Assembly (NCBI RefSeq): GCF_003318235.1
Contig: NZ_QOCG01000032.1
Location: 159,815-223,814, forward strand
DNA length: 64,000 nt
Source of the DNA: Loktanella sp. D2R18
GTDB lineage: Bacteria; Pseudomonadota; Alphaproteobacteria; Rhodobacterales; Rhodobacteraceae
Reading direction: 5' to 3'
The notes beneath the pieces were generated by a model. The model did not search any database. It was given only the letters and a program-made list of their open reading frames with translations, and was not told the DNA's origin. Within the stretch, counting starts at the first letter, position 1. Every line of letters starts with the position of its first letter. This document shows positions 34,008-42,771 of this stretch, piece by piece. A program made the translations under genes and the position numbers.

Positions 34008-35159
34008 ATGGTAACGGTAAATTTGATCAAGAGCGATCTTGCGAAAGTCGTGACCGATAAGGCCAAACCCAAAGGGATTAATTTCAAGAAGAAAATACCT
34101 GTCCTTATTAGCTTGGAGATGGACAAGGCAGGTGAGGCAGCAGTAGCAAAGGACCCATTGCTGCAAACCAAAGCGCAGGAAGCTGCGAGCAAGGCCTACA
34201 AAACGCTGGTTATCAGCATAAGCAGCGACCTTAAAGATGCAGACAAGCGCTTTATGAAATCCACCGATGAGAAAGAACGTGAAAAAATTGCGTCTGATTT
34301 CATGGCAACGACAAAGGCTAAGACACAAAGACTGGAAAAGCAGGGCGCACATTTTGCGCAGGCTGCCATTAAAAAAGTTCAAAAAGATATCGATGACGAC
34401 CATAAATACAGACTAAGCGTAGGTATTGAGCTGGCCAGTGATGCGGTAGAACTGGCCTTGAGCGCCGCATCAATGGCGGGCTCAGGCGGGCTGTCAGCGA
34501 TTTTTGTTGGTTACAAGACTCTCAGAATTATTATGAAAGCGGCTCTCAAGATTTATCAAGAAGCTTTGAGCGCCCAAAAAATGCAGAAGAAAGTCGCCAA
34601 GCATTTGAAGACCATTCAAAAGGATTATGACAAGAATAGGAAAGAACTAACCGGCGCAAAAGACACAGGTAAGGTACTTCTCAATAAAATTTTTGGCGCT
34701 AAATTTGTTACGACCATCGATTCCGTCAAATCGGAAAATGTCATTTGTCACGCCAAGATGAGGCACATCACGGTCAAAACACATGAGCTGTCCAAGCAGC
34801 TCAACAAGCTATTGGAGTTCAACGAAAAGGCCAGCAAGCAAATCGATGCGAAAACGGCAAAGAAGGCTGCTGATGCGGTCATTGCGATGAACAAATCGAT
34901 CCGGAAGATGATTGAACGGATTATCACAATGGGGGCCCAAGCTAATAAAGGCTTAGAGTTTTGTGAGAACACGACGAAAGCCATCAACGAGATAGAAACC
35001 CAACAGCCCATGAAATGGAAATGGATGAAAAGGGGGCTTGACGTCTTTGAAATTGTCATTGCGCCTGATGAATATAAAGATTTCGGAAAAGTAGTGACAG
35101 ACATGGCTCAGGCAGCTGTTGGAGAAGTGACTAAGGAGCTAGCCGCCCAGAAGCGTTAA
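34008..35159 (+). CDS. Lysine-rich helical protein, unknown; candidate T6SS cargo
   Basis: A 383-aa protein not recognised. It is rich in Lys and Ala and mostly predicted helical. Central residues about 145-170 are hydrophobic and small (ELALSAASMAGSGGLSAIFV) and could form a membrane hairpin, flanked by long charged helices (QKMQKKVAKHLKTIQKDYDK). The base use is visibly more A-rich than in the tss genes, which suggests separate acquisition. It stands alone: a 207-base gap precedes it and a strong terminator follows. It lies between the two T6SS blocks. A pore-forming or other effector is possible but unproven. Confidence 0.6.
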   Translation: MVTVNLIKSDLAKVVTDKAKPKGINFKKKIPVLISLEMDKAGEAAVAKDPLLQTKAQEAASKAYKTLVISISSDLKDADKRFMKSTDEKEREKIASDFMATTKAKTQRLEKQGAHFAQAAIKKVQKDIDDDHKYRLSVGIELASDAVELALSAASMAGSGGLSAIFVGYKTLRIIMKAALKIYQEALSAQKMQKKVAKHLKTIQKDYDKNRKELTGAKDTGKVLLNKIFGAKFVTTIDSVKSENVICHAKMRHITVKTHELSKQLNKLLEFNEKASKQIDAKTAKKAADAVIAMNKSIRKMIERIITMGAQANKGLEFCENTTKAINEIETQQPMKWKWMKRGLDVFEIVIAPDEYKDFGKVVTDMAQAAVGEVTKELAAQKR

Positions 35160-35205
35160 CCGACGTCAATTGATTGCCATTACCAAAATTAACGTAGTCC
35201 AAGAC

Positions 35206-35245
35206 ATGGGGCAGAGGTTGATCACCTTTGCCCCATCCGTTTTCT
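35206..35245 (+). terminator. Rho-independent terminator
   Basis: ATGGGGCAGAGGT (35206-35218) pairs with ACCTTTGCCCCAT (35224-35236), with one G-U pair and a 5-base loop. The tail CCGTTTTCT follows. It ends the lysine-rich gene and separates it from the promoter at 35275. Confidence 0.85.
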
Positions 35246-35274
35246 ACTAAAATTTCATATTTCTTCCAATCTGG

Positions 35275-35301
35275 TGAACCCTGCGCCCGTTTCTCGGCAC
35301 T
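35275..35301 (+). promoter_or_regulatory. ECF promoter of the sheath-fusion operon (predicted)
   Basis: TGAACC (35275-35280), 15 bases, GGCACT (35296-35301). Both hexamers and the spacing are identical to those before the ECF sigma genes at 17427 and 53114-53140. It lies just after a terminator and 68 bases before the next gene, where a promoter is needed. Confidence 0.75.
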
Positions 35302-35369
35302 AACTATCGAACCAGAAGCGATAGATAGGCCTTTACCCGCCTTTCAAACCACCCAGCAGGGGACCCAAG

Positions 35370-38123
35370 ATGTCCAAAAGCGGTCAGAAATTCATAGCAC
35401 GCAACCGCGCACCCCGCGTGCAGATCGAATATGATGTCGAACTCTACGGTGCTGAAAAGAAGGTGCAACTGCCCTTTGTGATGGGTGTCATGGCTGATCT
35501 ATCGGGCAAATCGGCAGAGCCGCTGCCAACTGTGAATGACCGCAAGTTCCTTGATATCGACGTGGATAACTTCGATGACCGGATGAAATCGCTCAAGCCG
35601 CGCGCTGCCTTCACTGTGCCAAACACTCTGACGGGCGATGGCAACCTATCCGTCGATCTGACTTTTGAAGAAATGGCCGACTTTTCACCAGCGGCGGTTG
35701 CCAGAAAGGTCGCCCCTCTGCAGCAGCTTTTGGATGCGCGCACCAAGCTTGCCCATCTCGCCACTTATATGGACGGCAAGACTGGCGCAGAAGAATTGAT
35801 CGGCAAATTGATTGCAGATCCCGCATCCTTTGCTGCGATGGCCGGAGTTGTTGCTGACAAGGATGATAGCGCAGCGTTTGATGCCGCTTTGGACGGCTTG
35901 CGCACCGTAGATGTTCCCGCGCCTGAAGCGGATACCGCAACACAGGCTGCCTTGGATGCATTACGTGCGGTTGAAGTTGCAGATACGCCGGTGGCGGCAC
36001 AGGAAGACTATGCTGACATTTTGGCTGATGTGGTGGATGCGGCGAAAGAGGCCGATACATCTGTTATTGCAACAGTTGCGGACATTGAGTTTGACGGCGC
36101 AGAAACTGATCTCAACGATCTGCTGGACGCGACGGACGCCGTAGAGGCGGATGAGCAGGAAGACGATACCAACCTCGGTGACCTGTTTGACGTTGATGAC
36201 AATGATGTGTCGGACGATGCCTCAGATGATGCGACGTTAGACGGTGAGGGTGATGTCGAAACGGCTGTCGATCTGGACGATCTACTGGACACGATGGACA
36301 ACGCAGAGGCGGAAAAGCAGGAAGAAGAGGAAGACCTCAATAACCTGTTTGACGCAGACGATGTTGCGTTGGGCGAGGACGAATACGAAGATCCCGCCCC
36401 GATCCTCGATCCATTCGGTACGATCTCGGCCGAACGCCCTGACGATGGCGCAGAAGGTACTGGTAAATTCCGTATAGCGATACTTGGTGATTTCTCCGGG
36501 CGTGCGGCCCGGGGCGATATGGCGATTGGCGACGATCTGGCGAACCGCAAGCCGATCAAGTTTGATATTGATAATCTTGATGATATAATCCGCCGTTTTG
36601 CGACCACACTTGTCCTGCCTATTGGCAATGATGGCGCAGGAGTTGAGGTCAAGCTGGGCGAGCTAGATGATCTGCACCCCGATGCCCTGTACGAAAACGT
36701 AGAAATCTTTGCGGAACTGGCTGCCTTACGTCAACGCATTGCGATGGGTGATGGTGCAAAATCCATCGCGGATATGCAAGATTGGGCTGATATCTTCGGT
36801 GATCTGAAGCTGGCGTCACATGCCCGCGCCAAAGGCAGTGCCGTACCCGCAGACCGCAAGCTAAGCGCGTTTCAATCCCTGATTGGTGATATGCAAGGAC
36901 AGCTGACAACGGCCAGCCCTGCTGCTGATCTGATCGGGCGTATCGTCGGCCCTTATGTGCAGGCCGCCCCGAATCCGGCGCAGGACAGCATGCGCGCTGC
37001 TATTGATGAAGCGCTGTCAGGTGCCATGCGTGCGATCCTGCATAATCCTGATTTTCAGGCGATTGAAGCCACATGGCGGTCGCTTGAACTGTTGGCCCGG
37101 CGCATCGACACCGGTGCAGGCCTTGATATCACGCTTTATGATGTGTCCGCCGAAGAATGGGCTGCCGATCTGTCAGTACAAGATGACCTTGCCGAAAGTG
37201 GCTTATTCCAGATGCTGGGCGAGGCGCCACGATTGGATGCAGCGCAAGGTCCGATTTCGGCTGTCTTTGGGCTTTATACTCTGGAAGAAACACCGCCGCA
37301 TGCTGAGCTATTGGCGCGGATGTCGAAAATCTCTGGCTGGATGAATGCACCTTTTATCAGTGCGATTTCGCCCAAGTTTCTGGAAACTGCAAAACAGGAC
37401 CGGCACCCGCTGATCAGCAAGACATGGGACGCATTGCGCGCTTTGCCTGAGGCAAAATACATCGGATTAGCAGCCCCACGGTTCCTATTGCGTCTGCCCT
37501 ACGGGAAGAAAACCGAACCTGTCGATCCGTTTGATTTCGAAGAATTCAGTCTGCGTAGCGGCCTGCAAGGCATGCTTTGGGCCAATCCGGTTGTGCTATC
37601 CGCGATCCTGATGGCTAAAACGGTGGCCCAACAGGGCAAGGATATGCGTCTGGGCGATGTGATGTCGCTGGACGATATGCCCTTCCATTATATGACTGAT
37701 CAATACGGTGATCAGGTGGCGCTGCCTTGCACGGAACGCTTGTTGAACACACGCACTGCCACAGAGGTTGTTGCGCGTGGCTTTATCCCCGTTTTGTCGA
37801 TGAAGGGCCAGAATGTCGTCCGGCAGGGATCATTCCAAGCGCTTGGCGCGGGCGAGCTTGCCGGCCCATGGGGGCAAGGTGCTGCTGCCGAGGAGGCCCC
37901 GGCCACAGCCGCCAAGCCAGACGAGAGCGATGCCGCGACCGATGATGACGATCTGTTCGCAGACGGTGATCTGGACGACTCTGGCGATTTTGACAGCGAC
38001 ACAGACGATGATGACGGTGGTCTCGACGCGCTTTTGGCTGGTTTCGACGATGACGATGACAGCACAGACGATGATGATGACGAAATGGATCCTGAATTAG
38101 CTGCCATGTTGGAGGGCCTGTAA
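35370..38123 (+). CDS. Sheath fusion protein: TssB + acidic linker + TssB-like + TssC-like (ImpD-like)
   Basis: A 917-aa protein. Residues 1-160 are a full TssB, about 80% identical to the free TssB at 24271. Residues about 160-350 are an acidic linker with two related blocks (DLNDLLDATDAVEADEQEDD and DLDDLLDTMDNAEAEKQEEE, each followed by LFD-DD). Residues about 360-445 are a second TssB-like part (RIAILGDFSGRAARGD, KPIKFDIDNLDDIIRRF), and about 515-830 a divergent TssC (HNPDFQAIEATWRSLELLAR, GLAAPRFLLRLPYGKKTEPV). An Asp-rich tail ends the protein. Rhizobial ImpD is a related second TssC-like gene. It may cap or modify the sheath. Confidence 0.88.
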   Translation: MSKSGQKFIARNRAPRVQIEYDVELYGAEKKVQLPFVMGVMADLSGKSAEPLPTVNDRKFLDIDVDNFDDRMKSLKPRAAFTVPNTLTGDGNLSVDLTFEEMADFSPAAVARKVAPLQQLLDARTKLAHLATYMDGKTGAEELIGKLIADPASFAAMAGVVADKDDSAAFDAALDGLRTVDVPAPEADTATQAALDALRAVEVADTPVAAQEDYADILADVVDAAKEADTSVIATVADIEFDGAETDLNDLLDATDAVEADEQEDDTNLGDLFDVDDNDVSDDASDDATLDGEGDVETAVDLDDLLDTMDNAEAEKQEEEEDLNNLFDADDVALGEDEYEDPAPILDPFGTISAERPDDGAEGTGKFRIAILGDFSGRAARGDMAIGDDLANRKPIKFDIDNLDDIIRRFATTLVLPIGNDGAGVEVKLGELDDLHPDALYENVEIFAELAALRQRIAMGDGAKSIADMQDWADIFGDLKLASHARAKGSAVPADRKLSAFQSLIGDMQGQLTTASPAADLIGRIVGPYVQAAPNPAQDSMRAAIDEALSGAMRAILHNPDFQAIEATWRSLELLARRIDTGAGLDITLYDVSAEEWAADLSVQDDLAESGLFQMLGEAPRLDAAQGPISAVFGLYTLEETPPHAELLARMSKISGWMNAPFISAISPKFLETAKQDRHPLISKTWDALRALPEAKYIGLAAPRFLLRLPYGKKTEPVDPFDFEEFSLRSGLQGMLWANPVVLSAILMAKTVAQQGKDMRLGDVMSLDDMPFHYMTDQYGDQVALPCTERLLNTRTATEVVARGFIPVLSMKGQNVVRQGSFQALGAGELAGPWGQGAAAEEAPATAAKPDESDAATDDDDLFADGDLDDSGDFDSDTDDDDGGLDALLAGFDDDDDSTDDDDDEMDPELAAMLEGL

Positions 38124-38422
38124 TGGAAAACGCGATCGAGACTTCACAAGCTGCGGATGATACCGGCATCATTCTGGTTCAGGCAGAGGACGCCTATTGG
38201 CTGCTTGACGGCGAAAGCCACATGTCCGCGCTGTTATCCGGAAAGGCGCATTATCCCACGCCGGTTCGGATGGTTGCGTTTGACGATCTCATGGCGCTGC
38301 ATGCCTTTCTGACCACGAAGAACCATCAGCTTGCGTCATTGTGGGCGGTTCATCCCGGTATTGTTGACCGGCTGAGAGAAGACGATGAACTTGTCACTCT
38401 GACCGCTCCGCGCGCGGCATAG
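38123..38422 (+). CDS. Small T6SS-linked protein, unknown
   Basis: A 99-aa acidic protein (DTGIILVQAEDAYWLLDGES, then VRMVAFDDLMALHAFL). No family is recognised. Its ATG overlaps the stop of the sheath fusion by one base and GGAGGG lies upstream, so it is made with the fusion. VgrG follows 12 bases later. It could be a chaperone or adaptor for the spike or the fusion; this rests on position only. Confidence 0.65.
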   Translation: MENAIETSQAADDTGIILVQAEDAYWLLDGESHMSALLSGKAHYPTPVRMVAFDDLMALHAFLTTKNHQLASLWAVHPGIVDRLREDDELVTLTAPRAA

Positions 38423-38434
38423 GGATCAGGCAAG

Positions 38435-40561
38435 ATGGCAAAGGAAATCATCCGTGAAGGGCGTCAGCTGCGGCTTGAACTGCCCAACAAGCTGAAAGGC
38501 TACTTGATACGTGCGCAGGTGGATGACGGCCTTAGCCAGATACCCGAAACCATCATCGAATTCATGTCCACAGATCTGGATCTGGATCTGCAAAAGCTGG
38601 TTGGCGAACGCCTTCAGCTGGAAGTCGATGCACCCAAAGATAAGGTCCGTTATTTCCAAGGGCGCTGCGTTGCGACGCAGTATCTGGGCGCCCATGCGGA
38701 TCAAGGCTATTTTCGCGCGACCGTCCGACCCTGGCTTTGGTTTTTGACGCGGACATCCAACTGTCGGATTTTTCAGGACAAGTCGGTCGTCGACATCATC
38801 AAAGACATCTTTGGCCAGCACGGCTTTTCCGATTTTAAGGATCGGACCAAGCATCGCTATGCACAGCGGAAATACTGCGTTCAGTTTCGCGAGAGCGATT
38901 TTGATTTCATTTCGCGGCTGATGGAAGAAGAAGGCATTTACTACTACCACAGCCACGACAAAACCAAGGAAACCCTGATCCTTGCCGATGAGGCCAGCAG
39001 CCATAAGGCTGTCGAGGATCAGACCGAGATTGATTTCTACCTCCGCTCGGGTGACTATCGCCGCTCGCATGATCATGTATTTGAATGGCGCGGCGGTGAA
39101 AGCATCCAAACCGGCAAGGTCACGTTGCAGGATTATGATTTCGAAAAGCCGAAGTCTGATCTGAGGTCCGTCAAGGCGCTGAGCAAAGGCCGCCATTCGT
39201 TCAATAAATACGAGCATTACGCCTATCCCGGTCGCCATGATGATGTGAAAACTGGTGAACATCATGCACGGGTCAAGGTCGAAGGCTTTGCCGCTGCCAG
39301 CCAACGGTCGCATGGGGTTTGCAATGTCCGCCAGATGACGGCTGGTGCCAAGTTCAAGCTGAAGAAACACCCCAGAAAATCCGAAAATGCCGAATATCTG
39401 GTTGTTGCGGCCCGTCATCAGTTACAGATCGACAGTGAATCTGAGGATGCCGATATCGTGAACGCCATTCTTGGCCCGCTCCTTGATTTCGACAGCAACA
39501 CTAGCAGCGACATGTATCGTTGCGTGATCGAAGTGCAGCCGATCAAAGAGCCGTTTCGCGCGCCTCAGGTTACCTCACGTCCCGACAACCCCGGCGTGCA
39601 AACGGCCGAGGTTGTCGGCAAGCATGGGGAAGAGATTTGGACCGACAAGTATGGTCGCGTGAAGGTGCAGTTTCACTGGGATCGAGACGGCAAGAAGGAC
39701 GAAAACGCGTCATGCTGGGTCAGAACAGCCGTCCCATGGAGCGGCAAGAACTGGGGCATGATGGCTGTGCCGCGCGTTGGTCAAGAGGTCGTCGTACAGT
39801 TTGAAAATGGCGATCCTGACCGCCCTATCATAACAGGTATGGTGTATAACGGAGACACGAAGGTTCCGCATCCGCTTCCCGCAAATCAGACCCAGATGGG
39901 TTTGAAAACCAACACCTCCAAGGATGGTGGTGGTTTCAGTGAATTGATCTTTGAAGACAAGAAAGACGCCGAATTCGTCCGCCTGCAATCAGAGCGTGAT
40001 TTTAGGCAGATCGTCAAAAACAACGCCGAAATTACGGTCGGCCTTGAGCATAAGAAGGAAGGGTTTTTTAAACAAACCATCCACGGCAACAAGACCGAGA
40101 CAATCAATGAAGGCGACCATCAATTCACCGTCGCCAAAGGCGCCGAAAAGATCGACATCGCCAAGAACCGCGATACTACCATTGGTGGATCGGATGCGCT
40201 GACCATTGATGCCGATCAAAAAATGACCATCAAGGGCGGGCAAACCACGTCAATCACCAAAGCTTATGAAATCGACGTGGGTGCCGCACTTGAAGTCTCG
40301 GCTAAGTCCAAGATCACGCTGAAATGCGGCGGCTCCAAGATCGAGATGACACCGACCAAGGTCACCATCTCGACCACGCAGATCGATATCAAGGCAGAAG
40401 CAACCGCCAGGCTGACAGCGAACGGCCAGCTTAAGATGGAAGGCAAAGGCCAGGCCGCTTTGAAAGGTGCTGGCATGCTCAAGCTGGAAGGCGGCGGCAT
40501 GACCCAGCTGAAATCTTCTGGCCTTTTGAGCGTCAAGGGCAGCTTGACCATGATCAATTGA
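38435..40561 (+). CDS. vgrG: T6SS spike protein VgrG (TssI)
   Basis: A 708-aa VgrG. It contains gp27-like parts (YFQGRCVATQYLGAHADQGY, FISRLMEEEGIYYYHSHDKT), the gp5 OB fold (EIWTDKYGRVKVQFHWDRDG, SCWVRTAVPWSGKNWG, GQEVVVQFENGDPDRPIITG) and a C-terminal beta-helix of repeated short strands. No extra enzymatic domain follows, so effectors must be separate proteins. It tips the Hcp tube. Confidence 0.95.
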   Translation: MAKEIIREGRQLRLELPNKLKGYLIRAQVDDGLSQIPETIIEFMSTDLDLDLQKLVGERLQLEVDAPKDKVRYFQGRCVATQYLGAHADQGYFRATVRPWLWFLTRTSNCRIFQDKSVVDIIKDIFGQHGFSDFKDRTKHRYAQRKYCVQFRESDFDFISRLMEEEGIYYYHSHDKTKETLILADEASSHKAVEDQTEIDFYLRSGDYRRSHDHVFEWRGGESIQTGKVTLQDYDFEKPKSDLRSVKALSKGRHSFNKYEHYAYPGRHDDVKTGEHHARVKVEGFAAASQRSHGVCNVRQMTAGAKFKLKKHPRKSENAEYLVVAARHQLQIDSESEDADIVNAILGPLLDFDSNTSSDMYRCVIEVQPIKEPFRAPQVTSRPDNPGVQTAEVVGKHGEEIWTDKYGRVKVQFHWDRDGKKDENASCWVRTAVPWSGKNWGMMAVPRVGQEVVVQFENGDPDRPIITGMVYNGDTKVPHPLPANQTQMGLKTNTSKDGGGFSELIFEDKKDAEFVRLQSERDFRQIVKNNAEITVGLEHKKEGFFKQTIHGNKTETINEGDHQFTVAKGAEKIDIAKNRDTTIGGSDALTIDADQKMTIKGGQTTSITKAYEIDVGAALEVSAKSKITLKCGGSKIEMTPTKVTISTTQIDIKAEATARLTANGQLKMEGKGQAALKGAGMLKLEGGGMTQLKSSGLLSVKGSLTMIN

Positions 40562-40571
40562 GGTGCCTAGT

Positions 40572-41174
40572 ATGATCAATCCCAGCTTTGACGCGCTTAA
40601 GAAACTCCCAACAACGCCTGCGGCCAAAATCATAGCCCAGAACAATGTGGTGTTGCAGACAAGGCCCGGCACGCCAGCCAATGCGAGTGTGGCTGAGGTC
40701 CTTGCCGACTTGGATGCCAAGGGTGCGCTGATCGACATGCTGCAACTGCTGTCACATGCGCTGCCGCCGCGCGAGGCGACGTGGTGGGCCTGTCTGTCTG
40801 CCCGGGACATCGCCACCGATAAGCTGACCCTATCTATCAAAGCCGCCGAAGCGTGGGTTCTGCAGCCGGGTGAAGACACCCGCACGCAGGCCCGTGCGGC
40901 CCTTGATGCCGCAGATAATGAAGATGAGACAGTGTTATGCGCCATGGCTGCAACCTTTGCGGATGGCACACTTGGCCCTGGCGAACACGAAGATTATGAC
41001 GCCCCCCCGGGTGCTGTTGGCGGTGCTGTCTTTGCGATGGCGCTGATTTCACTTTTTGCCGACGACGATACCGTTGTCATGCGTGGCCAATGGTTGCTAG
41101 GTCGGGCCTTGGATATCGCGCGTGGTGGCAATGGCCGGATTGATCCACCCATCAGCGAAGCGGTGACAGCATGA
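40572..41174 (+). CDS. Protein between vgrG and PAAR, unknown (possible adaptor)
   Basis: A 200-aa protein, alpha-helical and Ala-rich, with segments PREATWWACLSARDIATDKL, AAEAWVLQPGEDTRTQARAA and PPGAVGGAVFAMALISLF. I recall similar conserved proteins in alphaproteobacterial T6SS loci but cannot name a function. It sits between vgrG and the PAAR gene (ATGA overlap with the latter), the usual place for spike adaptors or effectors. ATG 40572 is preferred for GAGGTG upstream; GTG 40563 is possible. Confidence 0.65.
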   Translation: MINPSFDALKKLPTTPAAKIIAQNNVVLQTRPGTPANASVAEVLADLDAKGALIDMLQLLSHALPPREATWWACLSARDIATDKLTLSIKAAEAWVLQPGEDTRTQARAALDAADNEDETVLCAMAATFADGTLGPGEHEDYDAPPGAVGGAVFAMALISLFADDDTVVMRGQWLLGRALDIARGGNGRIDPPISEAVTA

Positions 41175-41461
41175 CCTTGCCTGCTGCCCGCGTTGGCGAC
41201 AATCATGTCTGCCCGATGATGACTGGCCCCGTCCCGCATGTGGGCGGTCCTATCGTTGTGCCGGTTCCGACCGTTCTGATTGGCAAAATGCCTGCTGCGA
41301 CCGCCACGGCGATGGTTGTCTGTGTTGGTCCCCCTGACACGATCGTTAAGGGATCTGCGACGGTGCTTGTCGGCAAAAAGCCACAGGCGCGTCTTGGCGA
41401 TACCTGCGCTCATGGTGGTGCGATCGTCATGGGTTGCCCGACCGTTCTGGTGGGAGGATAA
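41171..41461 (+). CDS. PAAR-domain spike-tip protein
   Basis: A 96-aa protein made almost only of a PAAR fold. It begins MTLPAARVGDNHVCP with the literal PAAR motif, and has repeats such as GGPIVVPVPTVLIGKMPAAT and ARLGDTCAHGGAIVMGCP. His and Cys residues would bind the zinc at the cone tip. It sharpens VgrG and may carry effectors. No C-terminal toxin is attached. Confidence 0.93.
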   Translation: MTLPAARVGDNHVCPMMTGPVPHVGGPIVVPVPTVLIGKMPAATATAMVVCVGPPDTIVKGSATVLVGKKPQARLGDTCAHGGAIVMGCPTVLVGG

Positions 41462-41464
41462 GCC

Positions 41465-42760
41465 ATGCCGCTGGTATTACGCCTTCAAAACCCTGACGCT
41501 TTGCCCGGCCTACCCAAAGAATTTGCGATGGTGGGTAATACGCTGACTATCGGGCGCGGGTCTGAGAATGATCTTGTCTTGCCTGATCCGGAGCGGGAGC
41601 TATCAAAACAGCATTGCCTGATCGAAGACCGCAATGGTGACTATGTGCTGCGAGATACCAGCACAAATGGCACCTTCCTGAACTATGGGGCTATGCGGCT
41701 GGATGATACCCCAACCCCATTGAACCAAGGTGATGTAATCGGTCTTGGCCCGTTCGAAATTGTTGTGGAAATTACCACGCAGGTGCTGGATCAGCGCGCG
41801 GGTAATGCGCCACCTCTGGACCCGTTCGCACCCGCACCTACGACACCTGATCCCAACGCGCTGATGGCCGTTGATGATATGGCGGATACGGGTGCGGATT
41901 TTCTGGATGATCTTCTAGGTGAACCCACAGGCCTACGGCAGACGCTGCCACCAGCGTCACCCATGGACCCTTTTGGTGTAAGCCAAGAACCGGGCTTGGT
42001 TGATGGTAGCAGTGCGCCAAACCACACGCCTGCGGCCCAGGATCAGTTCACGCCGCCGCGGTCGCAAGGGGCGATTATTCCTGATGACTGGGCGGATTCG
42101 TTTCTGCAACCTCCAGAACAATCCACCCCACCTACAGCCGCTGTGTCAACCACTCCGCCGCCTGCGCAATCAAGCGGTGGCAGTGATGCAGCGTTGCAGG
42201 CTTTCCTGACAGGTGCGGGTGCCGGTCATATCAACATCTCAGAGGCAGAGATGGCCGAAACAATGGCCCGCATGGGTAAGGTTATGGCGGCCATGATCAC
42301 CGGCATGCGCGAAATCTTGATGACCCGTGCGGCGTTGAAAAGTGAAATGCGCATGGACCGTACAATGATCAATGCGGGCGCGAACAATCCGCTGAAATTC
42401 TCGATCAGTCCCGAACAGGCGATTGAGGCGATGATCAAACCCTCTGTCCCGGGCTATCTGGATGCAGACGCGGCGGTGGCCGAAGCGCTGAATGACGTCA
42501 AGGCACATGAGGTGGCCACCATGTCAGGGATGGAAGCAGCGCTGAAAAATCTGCTCGCCCGACTGGGCCCCGACCAATTATCTGCGCGGATCGAGGCGGG
42601 TTCGTCGCTTGGCAACCTGCTGGCCAACAAAAAGGCCCGCTATTGGGAAGCCTACGAAAAAATGTACGCCCAAATCGCGAAAGAGACCGAAGACGACTTT
42701 CAGTCGACCTTCGGCAAGGAATTCGCCCGCGCGTACGAACAGCAGGTGAAAAAACTATGA
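41465..42760 (+). CDS. tagH: T6SS FHA-domain protein TagH (Fha/ImpI)
   Basis: A 431-aa protein. The FHA domain covers about residues 20-100, with the phosphothreonine-binding pattern GR-S-H-N visible (LTIGRGSENDLVLPDPERE, LSKQHCLIED, TSTNGTFLNYG). A long Pro/Thr/Asp-rich linker follows, then the TagH C-terminal domain (MAETMARMGKVMAAMITGMR, NNPLKFSISPEQAIEAMI). It should be the target of the kinase at 21844 and the phosphatase at 50180, controlling assembly. It overlaps the region of the tssJ start. Confidence 0.93.
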   Translation: MPLVLRLQNPDALPGLPKEFAMVGNTLTIGRGSENDLVLPDPERELSKQHCLIEDRNGDYVLRDTSTNGTFLNYGAMRLDDTPTPLNQGDVIGLGPFEIVVEITTQVLDQRAGNAPPLDPFAPAPTTPDPNALMAVDDMADTGADFLDDLLGEPTGLRQTLPPASPMDPFGVSQEPGLVDGSSAPNHTPAAQDQFTPPRSQGAIIPDDWADSFLQPPEQSTPPTAAVSTTPPPAQSSGGSDAALQAFLTGAGAGHINISEAEMAETMARMGKVMAAMITGMREILMTRAALKSEMRMDRTMINAGANNPLKFSISPEQAIEAMIKPSVPGYLDADAAVAEALNDVKAHEVATMSGMEAALKNLLARLGPDQLSARIEAGSSLGNLLANKKARYWEAYEKMYAQIAKETEDDFQSTFGKEFARAYEQQVKKL

Positions 42761-42771
42761 AAGGACGATCC

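Noticed and set aside
36008..36652. Serine-rich 214-codon minus-strand frame
   Set aside because: It is the antisense reading of the Asp/Glu-rich linker of the sheath fusion; the Ser/Arg richness is an artefact of GAT/GAC codons.
38426..39418. 330-codon minus-strand frame across vgrG
   Set aside because: It is antisense to vgrG. The translation has no known motifs and reflects codon bias of the sense gene.
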